64,000 bases of DNA from Luidia sarsii (GCA_949987565.1 OX465121.1:7129177-7193176), one strand, 5' to 3'. Shown: positions 1 to 11,860, counted from the first letter of the stretch. Notes: generated from the sequence alone by a model not told the origin. Numbers and translations are program-made.

Positions 1-365
1 CAATCCTCCTCTTCCTCCCCATCCTCCTCTTCCTCCTCTCTCTCCTCTTCTTCCTCTTCCTCCTTTCCCTTATCCAATCCTCCTCTTCCTCCCCATCCTA
101 CTCTTCCTCCTCTTCCTTCTCCTCTTCCAATCCTCCTCTTCCTCCTCCCCTTCCTCCTCCTCCTCTTCCTCCTCTTCCTCCTCTTCCTCCACTTCCTCCT
201 CTTCTTCCTCTTCCTCCTCTTCCTCCTCTTCCTTATCCAATCCTCCTCCTCTTCCTCCCCATCCTCCTCTTCCTCCTCTTCCTTCTCCTCCTCTTCCTCT
301 TCCAATCCGCCTCTTCCTCCTCCCCATCCTCCTCCTCCTCTTCCTCCTCCCCATCCTCCTCTTCA
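1..365. repeat. CCT/CTT pyrimidine-rich simple repeat
   Basis: A polypyrimidine tract of CTCTTCCTC-type units. It continues off the left edge. The glutamate/arginine-rich open frame on the other strand is a by-product of the repeat. Confidence 0.95.
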
Positions 366-1165
366 AACCCCCCTCCGTGCCATAATGTGGCCCAGAATAG
401 ATCGCCCCACACATGACTCCCATCCCACCACCCCCCCCCACTCCCCCCCCACCCCCCTCGCTCCTTCCACCCAGGTCAATCTCGTCTCATCGTTGGGCAG
501 ATGATGCGAAGGCTCGCTGCAGGGACAATAGGAAGTCAGCGGCGCCACTCGTCCTGCACCGAAGACAGCCAGAATCCATCTCAAGATGAAATCCCTCTCA
601 ATAAGAAGCCCCAGCCTTCTAGCAAACGCCATGCATGTACATGTAGATCTACACGCACACGCACATGTACATATCACAAACAGTACTATCAGCCAGCCAA
701 CAGTAGCAGTCATCATTACTACCCAGTAGGGGAAGAGTGGGGGTGAGATTTGAAGGATTTTTTTTTTTTTAAATCCCTTTTTTTTTTCAAGTTTGGAACT
801 CTGTCTTTCAACTGCCTCTTTGCATATGAACGAGCTACGTTCAAGGCACGCTGTTTCTCAATTTTTTTTACGGAGCCGAGTAGAGAGTTGTATTTGCAGG
901 TCCGAGCTTAAACCCGGCTTGGTACATTACAGTATGGAGGCTGGAGGGAGGGCTTGCTACCGGTAAAGCCTCAGATAGTCGGCTTATCCTGACCATAGAT
1001 CTCCACCTTGCCTTGGGGGCGGGGGGGGCCTTCATCTGAGCAAGGACGGCTACCTGTGTATCTCCACTGCCATCCGATCAATACGTGTACAGTACTCCGT
1101 GTAGAGTAGTCTCTCTGTCATTGGCATACAGTCAGGCAGGCTAAATTGTCCACACATACAATCAC
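366..1165. other. No gene seen; mixed unique sequence
   Basis: The block contains C-rich runs near 427-465 and some TGTACA hexamers near 630-680. A non-repetitive, GC-balanced piece at 480-610 is open on both strands but has no recognisable product or clear splice pair. Confidence 0.5.
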
Positions 1166-2120
1166 CTGATCACACTGTAGGGTACACTGTACATGTACAT
1201 ATATTGCACTACACTGTACATGTACATATATTGCACTACACTGTACATGTTTGCATGTACAGTAGTCAAGTCCTCGTCTACCGTACATGTATGAATACAG
1301 GCATGTGCACATGCACATGTACATTTGTACATGTACATGTACATGCATGAACTAGTCACAGATGCTAGTTTATATAATTTAATATGTACAAATGTACTGT
1401 TCCTGTACTTTGCATATGTATGTGAACATGTAGGGATGTACTGTACTTCATGTACTGTATGTGCATGTACTTCTACTTGGCAATGAGTACATACATTGTA
1501 TATGTACACTGTACAGTGTACACACATGTGTACATGTACAATGTAAGTACAGCACATTAGTACTATGCCCTGAGTACACGTACATTACAATGCACAAGTA
1601 CCGGTACTAAAATGTATTGTAAATGTACCTTTTACTTAGCCAAGAGAACATGTACATGTACATGTACATGTACATGTACCACTGTACATGTACTACATGT
1701 ACAGTACTTGCTCATGAGTACACAAAATTGACCATGAACATGAAGAATATGAGTAGGCCTACATGTACATGTACATGTGCATGTACATGTGCATGTACCG
1801 GTACCTGACCATGAGTATACTGTACATTGTACATGTACATGTACATTTGTACATCTCAATGTATATGTACATGTGCAGTATACAATGTACATGTTCAGTA
1901 AGTACCGTACAGTGTGTAAATTGATGTACAGTACATACATGTACATGTATACATGTACATGTAAACCGGTAAACTGTACATACACATGTACATGTACATG
2001 TACATGTGCCATGAGCTACATGTACATGTATTAGAACAAATTCTTGGCAATATACAGTACATGTACATGTACATTGTAAGTACATGCACGTACAAGCATA
2101 AGTACAGTACATTTATACGC
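1166..2120. repeat. TGTACA palindromic hexamer repeat region
   Basis: Dense, imperfect runs of TGTACA (ACATGT) broken by variants such as GTACCGGTAC and TGTACAGTAC. The unit is its own reverse complement, so both strands look alike and all six frames give Cys/Tyr/His/Val/Met-rich spurious frames. Confidence 0.95.
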
Positions 2121-2890
2121 ATGACCACAGCGCAGAGGCAGAAAGATGAATACAAATTTTTTTATGGGATTATCAATTTCATAGGAGTTCAATACACGAC
2201 CACAAGTTCAAGCATAAGTGACAATACTAACAAACACAAATGTACTCATGCACAGTGTACACACATTTACATTGTACCAGTGCCTGGGTCCAAATGCAAT
2301 TGCCTGAACACAAGTCTTACTCCTCGAAACCCCCCCCCCCCCTGTTTCCAGAATGCAAAGACGACTTGACCACGACCTAGCCAAGAGCAGAGGTCGGGTA
2401 AAGGAAAAATGAATATTCCCCCCCCCCCTCTCCCACCAACACCGAAAAAAACCCTCTCTAGAGCGTGCCCACGCATGTGAGTCCACTCAGCCAACGCTGA
2501 TCAGCTAGCTTAGGATATCGCCTGAATGGTTCCTGCGATTGTGACGATAACGTTACCTGACTACGGGCATGACCCAACCCCCAACCCCCGAGAGAAAAAA
2601 AAAAAAAAACCAGGATGGAAAGTAGGGCACAATTCAGCTACTGTAGAATGTTTGTTATCATAGCTCTGGGAAAGAGGCTGATAATCAGACGCAACAGAAA
2701 GCCCAACTCCATATTAGATCTCGCCAAGTCCGTGGGAAATTATTTTTTTAGGGGGGGGGTGAGGAGGGGAGAGGGAGAATTGGGAGAAAAAAAGGCCGTT
2801 GCGAGATTGGGATAGGAGGGAATTTGAATGAAAGACCGCGAGATGAGAAAGTTGATAAAGAATCTTAGGAATTAAATTTAAAAAATCTAG
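2121..2890. other. No gene seen
   Basis: Unique sequence with poly-C runs (about 2330 and 2419) and poly-A runs. No convincing exon. Confidence 0.5.
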
Positions 2891-2892
2891 TG

Positions 2893-2990
2893 GACCTGAC
2901 GTTTCGATCCTAGCAGGACCTTTCTCAATGGTAGAATACACTCTGCCTTTGAGAAAGGTCCTGCTAGGATCAAAATGTCAGGCCCACAAA
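2893..2990. repeat. Family A repeat, head-to-head inverted pair
   Basis: A minus-oriented copy of the GATCCTAGCAGGACCTTTCTC motif (2893-2930) faces a plus-oriented copy (2947-2987) across about 17 bp. The same terminal motif follows the PLE coding relics at 10292, 11861 and 35925, so these are probably PLE terminal fragments. Confidence 0.8.
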
Positions 2991-3417
2991 ATTTTGAGAT
3001 TCGTATTTTTGTAAATTTAGTCAGTAAGCAGTTTGCAACATTTTTGTATATCACTCTAAGGAATTAAATTTGACAACTGCTATAAAGATATCAGCTAGAG
3101 TACTATGTATGCTGATTAGAGTATGACGAGTTTTTTTTCACACTATCAACACAAATTAAGACCTTGGGTTTTCACTCGGGGGTTAAGCTTAAGGTGCTTG
3201 TGACTACAAAAGACACGCAAACCCATTTGTGCATCCTGGTGGAGACATTGCTTTGTTCTCGTGCACTACACAACCGAGTGTAAAAAAAAGAGGTTTGAAA
3301 AAATTGCTCCCATTTCAACCACAATTTCCTGGGTCCAAATTTGGACCGTATGTCCCTTATATAGGTAACAACACTTCAATCTGCGATTGATTCTTACCCA
3401 TCACAAATTTTTCAACA

Positions 3418-3535
3418 ATTTCAAATTTCAAATTTCAAATTTCAAATTTCAAATTTCAAATTTCAAATTTCAAATTTCAAATTTCAAATTTCAAATTTCA
3501 AATTTCAAATTTTTAAAATTTCAAATTTCAAATTG
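3418..3535. repeat. TTTCAAA heptamer microsatellite
   Basis: About 16 nearly perfect copies of a 7-bp unit (AAATTTC). It is flanked by other AT-rich sequence (2991-3417) in which I see no gene. Confidence 0.95.
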
Positions 3536-3625
3536 ACACTTAATGCACACACACAAAAAAACATTCACTGCGGTGAAAAAAAAAAAAAAAAAAATTGGGA
3601 ACTGGGCAAGGGGTGTGACGCTTAC

Positions 3626-4600
3626 CTGTCCAGGGTAGAGCATGCGGCTGCTGAGGTGGTTCAATCTCATCAGCTGGGTGGGCGTGGACTCAAAGTGAAG
3701 GGCGATGCTATCCAGCGTGTCATTGCCCTTTACCTGCGAGGCGGGAGGATGGGGGTGGGGGGGGGGGGGGGTTGGGGGGCAAAAACCCGGGAACGTTGAA
3801 ATGGCAATATTGGCGTGTCAAAAATGTGTCAAAAATGGGCGTCCCAAAAATGGTTGTGTCAAAAATGTGTCCAAAATAGACGTGTAAAAAAAAACATGAG
3901 CCTGTCCAAAAAAAATTGCCAAGTCAAATTGGCTGGGTCAATAATGGGCGTGTTCAAAAAATGGGCGTGCGTCCAAACGGCAGTGTCAAAAATTTGGCGT
4001 GTTAAAAAAACAAAACAAAAACATGCCAAAACGGGTGTCAGAACAAGCGTTGTCCAAACAGGCGTGTCAAAAAATTGGCAATATTGGCATGTCAAAAAAA
4101 AAACGGGTGTCAGAACGAGCGTTGTCAAAACAAAATAGACGTGTCGAAAATCTGATTGCGTCTAAAATGGTTGTGCCCAAAATAGACGAGTAAAAAGAAC
4201 CGAGCCTGTCAAAAAAAAATTTGCCGAGTCAAATCGGGCGTGTCAAAAATGGGCGTGTCGAAAAAATGGGCGTGTCCAAAAAAACAAGCCTGTCCAAAAA
4301 AAATTGCCGAGTCAAATTAGCCGGGTCAATAATGGGCGTGTCCAAAATAGACGAGTCAAAAAAACTGAGCCTGTCCAAAAAAATTGGCCGAGTCAAATCA
4401 GGCGTGTCACAAAAAAAAGGGAAAAAAAAGAGGCAAAGTGCATGTAAAAAATGGGGGAGTTTAAGCAAAACCTACCAATTGCAGTATATGCTTAGTGCTT
4501 GTTATTTTTTACTGCCTTACCGTGTATTGAAGAGTGCCTTTGGGCTGGTTGAACAACGGACTCCTCCTCATTGTGTCCTTCTTGGGAAGATCCTCCGAAT
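3626..4600 (-). CDS. OXR1/NCOA7-like gene, LysM-domain exons (partial)
   Basis: Two consecutive minus-strand exons are visible. Exon 4600-4521 (acceptor CTTTCAG, donor GTAAGG) encodes a segment ending PKGTLQYT. Exon 3733-3626 (acceptor CGCAG, donor GTAAGC; exactly 36 codons) continues VKGNDTLDSIALHF and ends SSRMLYPGQ. Joined in phase 0, they form a LysM module. The pattern G-T-x-x-Y-T-V, D-x-L-x-S-I-A-L-x-F, T-P-x-x-L-x-x-L-N and P-G-Q is that of animal OXR1 and NCOA7, which protect against oxidative stress through a C-terminal TLDc domain. No later exon is seen in the remaining 3.6 kb, so the TLDc part would lie off the left edge. The first exon has incoming phase 1. Another LysM protein such as a LYSMD family member is possible, but the sequence before the LysM favours OXR1/NCOA7. 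Confidence 0.82.
3795..4430. repeat. Degenerate minisatellite, about 15-17 bp unit
   Basis: Repeated AAAAATGGGCGTGTC-like units with poly-A expansion lie in the intron between the two LysM-gene exons. Lys-rich open frames here are artefacts of the repeat. Confidence 0.9.
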
Positions 4601-4949
4601 CTGAAAGGCGAGAATGACACAGAGAGCGACTCAACGTGAGGGCGTGGAATCTTGAAAAGCAACATGGATACCGTCGGACCGCAAGCAAGACGCAAGAAGC
4701 ATTCCATGGTGGATGCAGTGCATACATATACACGTGTACGATGCTACATGTACATGTACATGTAGTTACACCATTGTGGAGTGTCTTTCTATGAAAAGGT
4801 GTGATGTTCAAAATTAGAATCTAAAAGCATAACATATTCCATTTACATGTATCAACTGACCAAAGATGTGCTACTGTACTGTACATGTACATTATGTACA
4901 TGTACATGTATGTGATAATGTACAGTACTTTGATAAGGGTCTTGGTTGG

Positions 4950-5235
4950 CAACTTGGTAGTGTATGCTCAGTGCTTTGCCCGATTGCTTGTTGGTTAGAA
5001 TGTACATGTAATTTGATGTTGGTTTGCCTTGTGTGATGTGTGGTGGGCACTGTATGCTCGGTGCTTTGCCCGATTGCCTGGTGATTTGTCTCAGTGAGAA
5101 TGTGATTGGATGAGGGTTTGCACTCGGCGCTTTGCCAAACTGCCTGCTCAAGACTGCCGGCAGCTTGGGTGGGATTCGAACCTAGAACTTCTGCAGTCCT
5201 GAGCGGACATCTCAACCACTTGACTACCAAGCCGG
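4950..5235 (-). mobile_element. tRNA-derived SINE, family 2
   Basis: Minus-strand tRNA-like head (5235-5160) with an A-box-like TGGTAGTCAAGTGG and B box GGTTCGAATCC, followed by a tail of repeated units around GGCAATCGGGCAAAGCACTGAG and ACATTCTCACTGAG. TGTACA runs flank it at 4735-4770 and 4870-4920. Confidence 0.75.
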
Positions 5236-5519
5236 TGAAGGTCGTGTGATGGGATTCACATTAAAAAAAAAAAAAAATGGTGACAGAAACACTACCACTC
5301 TACAGTCCTGTCTCAGTTGCTAGGTGCCTGAAGGTCTGGAATTAATTCAGGACAAGATTTAATTGCGCTAATTGAGTCCCCCTAATTTTCCCCAGTGTTC
5401 AACCCCCTCCCATACGTGCCATACACACACAGACTCACTTTGCACACAATTGATTGCCTCGTCGCGCACTTTGGACCTATTGTAAGATTATGCAATTAAC
5501 CATTATTAGTACGGCGCGA

Positions 5520-5995
5520 TATACATGTACAATATGGTTGTACATGTACATGTATACTGTACACTGTACACACTGTACACATACATGTACACGATACATG
5601 ATGTACTGTACATGTATGTACATGTACATGTACTTGTACATGTGCAATATACTGTACATTGTATGGTTTGTGTGTGCTTGCCTATACAATGTACACTTAT
5701 GGTATACACTTGTACATGTATTTGCATTGGGAACAAAAAAACTGCACTGTAAAAGTCACTGTACATGTATACATGTACACATGTACAGTAGTGTACAGTG
5801 AACATGTTTGTCTGCCTGCCTATCATGCTTGTGATACTGCTAATTTTCAATTAAACAATGCTAATAAATGTACATGACATGTACATGTACAGTGTACATG
5901 TATGTACAGTGTACTTGTACTATAGAGTGTAGTACACGTGTGTAATAGTACATGTACATGTACAGTACATGTACATGTATGTACAGTACATGTAA
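5520..5995. repeat. TGTACA hexamer repeat region
   Basis: Imperfect TGTACA/ACATGT runs as at 1166-2120. No coding potential beyond repeat artefacts. Confidence 0.95.
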
Positions 5996-6579
5996 TCGAC
6001 TCTTCCTTTTTCAAAATCAAACTCTTCATAGTACCCAACATCATACCACGTATTCAATCAGACAGACAAAGTATTTTTTACAATGATATGGCTCAGTGTC
6101 ACCCCACAGTACCACAACCACAGGAAACAACAGTCCCAATTTATCAACATGATTCAGAAATTTCAAGTTCAGCGGAACCGATAAGCAATAAGGTTTCCGT
6201 TGTACATGTAAAGGTTGGGCCAAATAAAAATAAATAAAAAAATAGTCTGGTGACCGGTTATAGCCCGGGGTGATGTTTACATGTACACACACTGCCACCT
6301 CAGATCGTGACCAGACAGCATGGGTTTCCTTCCTCTAGGACGACTACTGTATGTCTGACGTAAACCTGTCCTGTTTTGGTGGCAGTGGACGGTGCACGGA
6401 TCAGTCACTTCCTACGCGATTGGGACGAATGGACGCACGCATTGTGATCGCACTGAGGTGCTCCGAGGAACCCTTGTCTTCTCCAGAAACGGCACAAGTT
6501 TAAAAAAGAAAGAAAAAAGGGATGATTTGTACAGTACGTGATGCTGTGGTACATGTAGTGCACACTTCTGCTGACTTGC

Positions 6580-6960
6580 AACAGTGTACATGTACATTCA
6601 CCATGCCAGCCCGGAGTCGGACTTGGAGAATGGACTTACAATGTACATGTACAGTGTACATGTACAGTAGTGTGCCATAAATCAACCATAGAGGGAGCTA
6701 TACACATTCCATGGTGCTGTACATGTACAATGTACATGTACATGTACTTGGTACTGGTGTCAGTGGACACTGGACAGTACCATTTATGTACATGTACATG
6801 TACATACTGTAGATACATGTAAACACATGTACACTGTACATTTGGAGCACTAGTACATGTACATGTATAAGATGATAATTGATATGACAAGTACAGTACA
6901 TAAATGGCTAGCCAGGTCCATGTGCATGTACACATGTACATGTAATAGTTACATGTAGTT
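6580..6960. repeat. TGTACA hexamer repeat region
   Basis: Further clusters of ACATGTACATGT separated by short unique stretches. The 6000-6580 interval before it shows no gene. Confidence 0.9.
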
Positions 6961-7009
6961 TCCCTGTGTGCATAGTGCATAAATGTGAATAATATCTTTT
7001 AAGTGTGCA

Positions 7010-7665
7010 AGCATGGCCGCCTATGAGAAGAGCCGGTATCATGTACATTGTACAATTGTACATGTAACTCCAGATGAGATTGGAAGGTTTGCACGGTGGG
7101 TTCACAATGCAAGAGGTTTGCAGTGACACCACGTGCAGAATCCCTTCATGTGAGTGAGTGTGGCTCTGAGAAGAGCCGGTCACCCCAGATGAGATTGGAA
7201 GGTTTGCACGGTGGGTTCACAATGCAAGAGGTTTGCAGTGACACCATGTGCAGAATCTCTTTACATGTATGTGAGTGAGTGTGGCTCTGAGAAAAGCCAG
7301 TAACTCCAGATGAGATTGGAAGGTTTGCACGGTGGGTTCACAATGCAAGAGGTTTGCAGTGACACCACGTGCAGAATCTCTAATGTGAGTGAGTGTGGCT
7401 CTGAGAAGAGCCGGTAACCCCAGATGAGACTGGAAGGTTTGCACGGTGGGTTCACAATGCAAGAGGTTTGCAGTGACACCATGTGCAGAATCTCTTTATG
7501 TGAGTGAGTGTGGCTCTGAGAAGAGCCGGTAACCCCAGATGAGATTGGAAGGTTTGCACGGTGGGTTCACAAATGCAAGAGGTTTGCAGTGACACCATGT
7601 GTAAATTGTAGTTCTAATCTCCTCATGTGAGTGAGTGTGGCTCTGAGAAGAGCCAGTAACTCAAT
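7010..7665. repeat. 115-bp satellite array 1 (about 5-6 units)
   Basis: Tandem units of about 115-120 bp run from GATGAGATTGGAAGG through GCACGGTGGGTTCACAATGC to a perfect hairpin, GGCTCTGAGAAGAGCC. Units are over 90% alike by eye. The same unit forms a longer array at 20264-21665 and occurs singly inside family B repeats. Confidence 0.95.
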
Positions 7666-8164
7666 ATTCAGGCGGTCTTCCTGCTATCCTGGGACTGCTA
7701 GACACACAATGTTCTCAGCTGATGTGATGTGCAGTGTAGGACAGATTATGCACTCGCTGTCAGCACAATCCTCTTACATTATAACCTGACGATGACACAG
7801 GGAATCACATGAATGTTAATGCGATCAGAATTCACGCATCGTAGGGCAAGACAGGAATACACGATCATCCCACCATGCCCACCTACGCTTGGGGGGGGGG
7901 AAGCAACAATAACAGGGCCTTTTGACAAAGCAGAATTAATGTCCAAAGCAAGAAACTGGGGAAATATGCAGAGGATTTTTGCTTCCTGAGAAATGAAAAA
8001 AAAAATTGGACCATCGAAGATAGATCTACAAGATTTTCATTATAATGTACAGTACACATAAACTTGATAGCAACAGTTTAAGGCTCATACAAAGTTAACA
8101 CAGCTTCTTGCATTATTTCCAAGTACAAGTACTGGATGCAATGTACCGGGTGAGCTGTATCATT
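7666..8164. other. No gene seen
   Basis: Unique AT-rich sequence with a poly-G run near 7890. No exon supported. Confidence 0.5.
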
Positions 8165-8432
8165 TATTCATGAAGGAGTGTGGCTCGGAAAAGAGCCGGC
8201 CACTCCACGTTTCGGGGAGTGTGTACTCTGCCCGTCGTCAGGGGACTGGCTGCTCCTGACGACGGGAGAGTACATTACACACACCCTACCCGAAACGTTG
8301 GGATACATACATGTACTGGCTCTTTTCAGAGCCACGCTCCTTCTTGAAAGAGAAGTGCTACAAGGCATGCATGGTTGTAACCACAAACCTCCCACTTAGT
8401 ATTTCCACCATGCAAACCTTCGAAGTCCTCTC
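8165..8432. repeat. Family B repeat, head-to-head inverted pair with CTGANGA...GAAAC cores
   Basis: A minus copy (core 8241-8209) and a plus copy (core 8256-8296) face each other across 14 bp. Each core is CTGACGAC, then a GGG...CCC stem, then GAAACGT. Each is flanked by a GGCTC...GAGCC hairpin (8183-8199 and 8319-8334). The plus copy continues to CCACCATGCAAACCTTC. Confidence 0.8.
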
Positions 8433-8937
8433 TGTTTTTTATTCATTTTTTTTGTTTATGAGGTGCACAACTTTGTGCGCACAATTCTCGGAAACTCATC
8501 GACTGCTGCTACTGTACCGGTAGGTTCATTGCCGCCATTGCAGGCAGAAATCAAATTTCACGCTCCGCGTTCGACATCGCCCGGAGGAGCGCCAATAAAC
8601 CCGGATCTCTCTCCCGGCTTTCCTGAGTGACGACGGCGAGTCCAGACTCTGTCATTCAAGATTATACGCGAACATGTCCGTGCGCGCGTACATGTACGTC
8701 TGCGGCTGTAAATCGCAGTCTACGGTAGCGTACATGTACATGTATATATATGAATTGCACTGAGAAGGAAAACTGCCTGAGAACATTGAGAACTTTCTTC
8801 TTGGAAAAAAATTAATAAATAAAACAAATTTGCTGCAACAAAAGCGGAGCAATTGATTTGAACGTCAGAAAATGGTGTTCATCGCAAAGTCTTCAATTTA
8901 TCAATTTATGAAATCTCTATCAAGAACTTGTTCCCGC
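8433..8937. other. No gene seen; short CpG-rich patch
   Basis: 8540-8700 is relatively GC/CpG-rich and then passes into TGTACA-like and AT-rich sequence. No exon or known element recognised. Confidence 0.4.
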
Positions 8938-9345
8938 CTTCACCCTTCACTGAGCTATGTAATCCCCCTCACCAGGATCCCTCTCCACACTACATAAGCC
9001 CCACTCCCAGTTGGAATCCAGCATTCTCCTGAGGACGAGCAGAGTACACTGTTCGAAACGTCGAGTTCCTCCGGTTCTTTTCAGAACCACACTTTACTCA
9101 CAAAAGAGAATTTACATGGTGTCTCCGCAAACCTATTTATTCTGTTATTCTCACCATGCAAACCTTCAAATCTCATAAGAACTTGTGGCAATTTCGTACC
9201 ATCTCTTTTTTTTTCTGCTGAGTTATCACTCAGGTTCTTTTTCAGAACCATACCTCTTCTTTAAGAGACCTTATACTGTACATGGTGTCACTGCAAACTC
9301 TCCTACATGTATATTATTTCACCCACCATGCAAAGCCTTAAGTCT
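8938..9345 (+). repeat. Family B repeat, two plus copies
   Basis: 8938-9185 is almost identical to 52425-52665 and contains the core CTGAGGA (9029-9035), a 7-bp stem and GAAAC (9055-9059). GGTTCTTTTCAGAACC and the ACCATGCAAACCTTC block follow. A second, partial copy (9230-9345) starts at GGTTCTTTTTCAGAACC and lacks the core. Confidence 0.8.
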
Positions 9346-9534
9346 TATTTTAATTTTTTTTCTAAAAGATTCTCTGAAAAATGAAGCCTATTCCTTGCTT
9401 ATTTTTTTGTAAAGCAAATTTGCTCTGGGGGATTTTTCTCTGCGCTTTGTCTTTTATTTTTTTGTTCTGTTTTGTTCGCGAGATCAGGAAGTCGTATTCA
9501 GCGGGTAGATATTCGAGAGGTGCACAGGGCAGGG

Positions 9535-9990
9535 CAGGGCAGGGATGCATGAATGCATGCGTTGGTGTACAATACACATGTGCATGCACTGTGCACGCTT
9601 AATGACGGTATAAATTATGCATGTACTGTACATGTGCACCGCGCAGGCCAGCATTATACACGTGTGCATTGTACATGTACTGCACACACATACACTGAAC
9701 CCCGTGCTTTCTGTACGTGTACTGTACACTGTGCATGGGCATGTTCAAGTACAGTATAAAATATACAAGCACTTTAACATTGCTTTTCAATGAAGTGTTC
9801 TGTATACAAGTACCGGTATGCCTGTACAATGTGCAGAGTACATGTATGTACATGTAGTGTACTAATATAAGTTGTACGTGTATACATGTACAATGTATGG
9901 TACAGTATGTACACATGTACATGTAAGTAAACTTATACATGTAGGTACAGTGTACATGTATATTAGATACACAATGTAGGCCTATGAGTA
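9535..9990. repeat. TGTACA-type repeat region
   Basis: Mixed TGTACA, TGCATG and GTGTACA hexamers, preceded by a small GGGCA run at 9526-9543. No gene. Confidence 0.85.
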
Positions 9991-10027
9991 CATGTATAAC
10001 AAGATGTTTGCGTCTTAACCACACAAT

Positions 10028-10195
10028 CACCGAGCTGGTCTAGGTCGTGTGGCAGATTTGAATGGTTAAAACGTCTCACGTCGACACTAGAAAGCAGGCA
10101 TCGTAGGTTTGAATCCCGCCTGAGCTGTCTGACATGTCTGAAACGTCTTCATCGGGCATCGGGCAAAGCACTGGGTATTCAGTGCATGCTACGTC
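10028..10195 (+). mobile_element. tRNA-derived SINE, family 2
   Basis: A degenerate tRNA-like head with B box GGTTTGAATCCC (10110-10121) is followed by the family tail ATCGGGCAAAGCACTG (10162-10177). Confidence 0.65.
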
Positions 10196-10291
10196 GCGCA
10201 GGGCAAACCCTCGTTGAATTGTAATACAAGTAAACTACCGTAGATGCTTTCATGATCCAGTTTTGTCGCCATTACTTTCTTCCTAAAATTT

Positions 10292-10800
10292 AGTGGGCCT
10301 GACGTTTCGATCCTAGCAGGACCTTTCTCACAGGCAGAGTGACAAGGACAAAACAGATACATACATGTACACGAAGGAAGGGGGAAGAGAGTGAATAGGA
10401 CACGGATGAGAAACAAAGGACAAAGAGTAAAGCTGGTAGGGAGAGATCAAAGGGAAGGGCAAGGAGTAGGGTAGGGATTAGTGAGAAGAGGGGGAAAGAT
10501 CAAAGAGAGAAGTGTGAAGGACTGAACACATAAGAAGGATTATCAGAATGCTGCATGGTGTTAGTCATTACCCTCCTGGATGTTGAGACCATGTGGTTGA
10601 ATAGTCCGAAGACGCTTCATCCACATTTTCTCACGGCTAAGACGGACAGCATTACTACGGTGACCAAGTGATTCTATGCCCAGTACACTCATAATATGAG
10701 ATATTATCTGATATCGAATGATCAGGGAGACTGAAGTGATACCCAACAGGGGTGTCCATTTTACCGGTTTTGATTGCAGACCTATGGCCATAGATACGTT
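10292..10800 (-). pseudogene. Penelope-like element relic: 3' end of ORF plus terminal repeat
   Basis: On the minus strand an open frame ends ...[22 protein letters not shown] and stop (10561). The W-x-x-x-L-x-T-x-x-P-x-GLN pattern is typical of the end of the GIY-YIG endonuclease domain that closes PLE polyproteins. About 270 bp of 3'UTR follows, with a 50-60 bp GGGAAGGGCAAGGAGTAGGG unit, then the family A terminal motif with GATCGAAACGTCAGG (10325-10292). The reverse transcriptase is absent, so this is a 5'-truncated relic. Confidence 0.7.
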
Positions 10801-11860
10801 TTTTGAGGGTGTTTTTTTTTTCTTCCGTTGAAAGACACGAAAATAAGCTATTTACAATGGTAGCTTTGGTTTTGGAAAAAAGATGGTGTACACGTATACA
10901 AAGCAGGTCATGTTTTGCTTAAAATAATAATAATAATGATAATAAAAACAAATGAAAAAAATATCATTTACATTGTGGTGCAAAATGTACAAGAACATAT
11001 ACCGGTATTTCACTGTCCAACAAAAATATTATGCCTCAAAAGGAAAACCTTTGAAAACCAAAATCAACCGTGCCAAAAAAAAAGTCACGAGCAATTAGTC
11101 GCCTCAAATTTGAAATTAATCACAGAAAATTCGGGTCGATCGGGCAGACATTTGGGGACACGCCGTGATTTACCATCTGCCCTTTTCACAAATAAAAACG
11201 GGTAAAGTTTCACCGGCGGCCGACTGATGTCATCTGTCGCCGTGGCAACGCAAGGACCCGTCTGACAGGCGAACCCCAAATGAAAAATATGCCACTACAT
11301 GTAATCTAATTCAGCTCCAATTTCCACATAATATAGATATCTGTTTACCAATGTAACATATATATACACATACCCGGTACTGTACAAGTACGGCACATTT
11401 GACCATACCATACATACTATTCTTTCTTTCTTTTTCAATTTGAGCAATACAAAATGTTTATGTTTTTGTGTCTGTTTTGACCCCCCAAAAAGATGGTCCA
11501 TGCAAAACAACATTTTTTTGGAGATAAATTTGTACAATATTTTTGTGTTTTACATTCAACAGTAAGAACATGTAAAACCACAGCCAAAATGCAGTCGAAA
11601 TGAGAATTCTTTGCATATTCCTCGATATTCGAAGCACAGTATGAAAATCCTGACTGCATTCTGACAACACTCTAAAATACTCCCTCAGTGGTCTGACTAC
11701 ATTCGAGCTGCATTTGGGGAGCTAATACAGGATTGGAATCACTCTAGCGTGGGTTGTAAGAGCATTTTCTAAGTATTCGAAATGGCCTTTTGAACATTCT
11801 CCATCCCCGGCTGGTTTTGACTGATTCCTGAAGAGTCCGAATAAATGCCAAAAGTGAGAG
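10801..11860. other. No gene seen; GC-rich non-coding island at about 11090-11280
   Basis: Most of this is AT-rich. 11090-11280 contrasts with it, is GC-balanced, and contains CACCGGCGGCCGACTGATG and a CCGTGGCAACG box. It has no splice-bounded frame and could be a regulatory element. Confidence 0.4.

Noticed and set aside
363..716. Open frames on both strands near 480-610
   Set aside because: Looked for the next exon of the LysM gene here but found no matching phase and splice pair or OXR1-like peptide.
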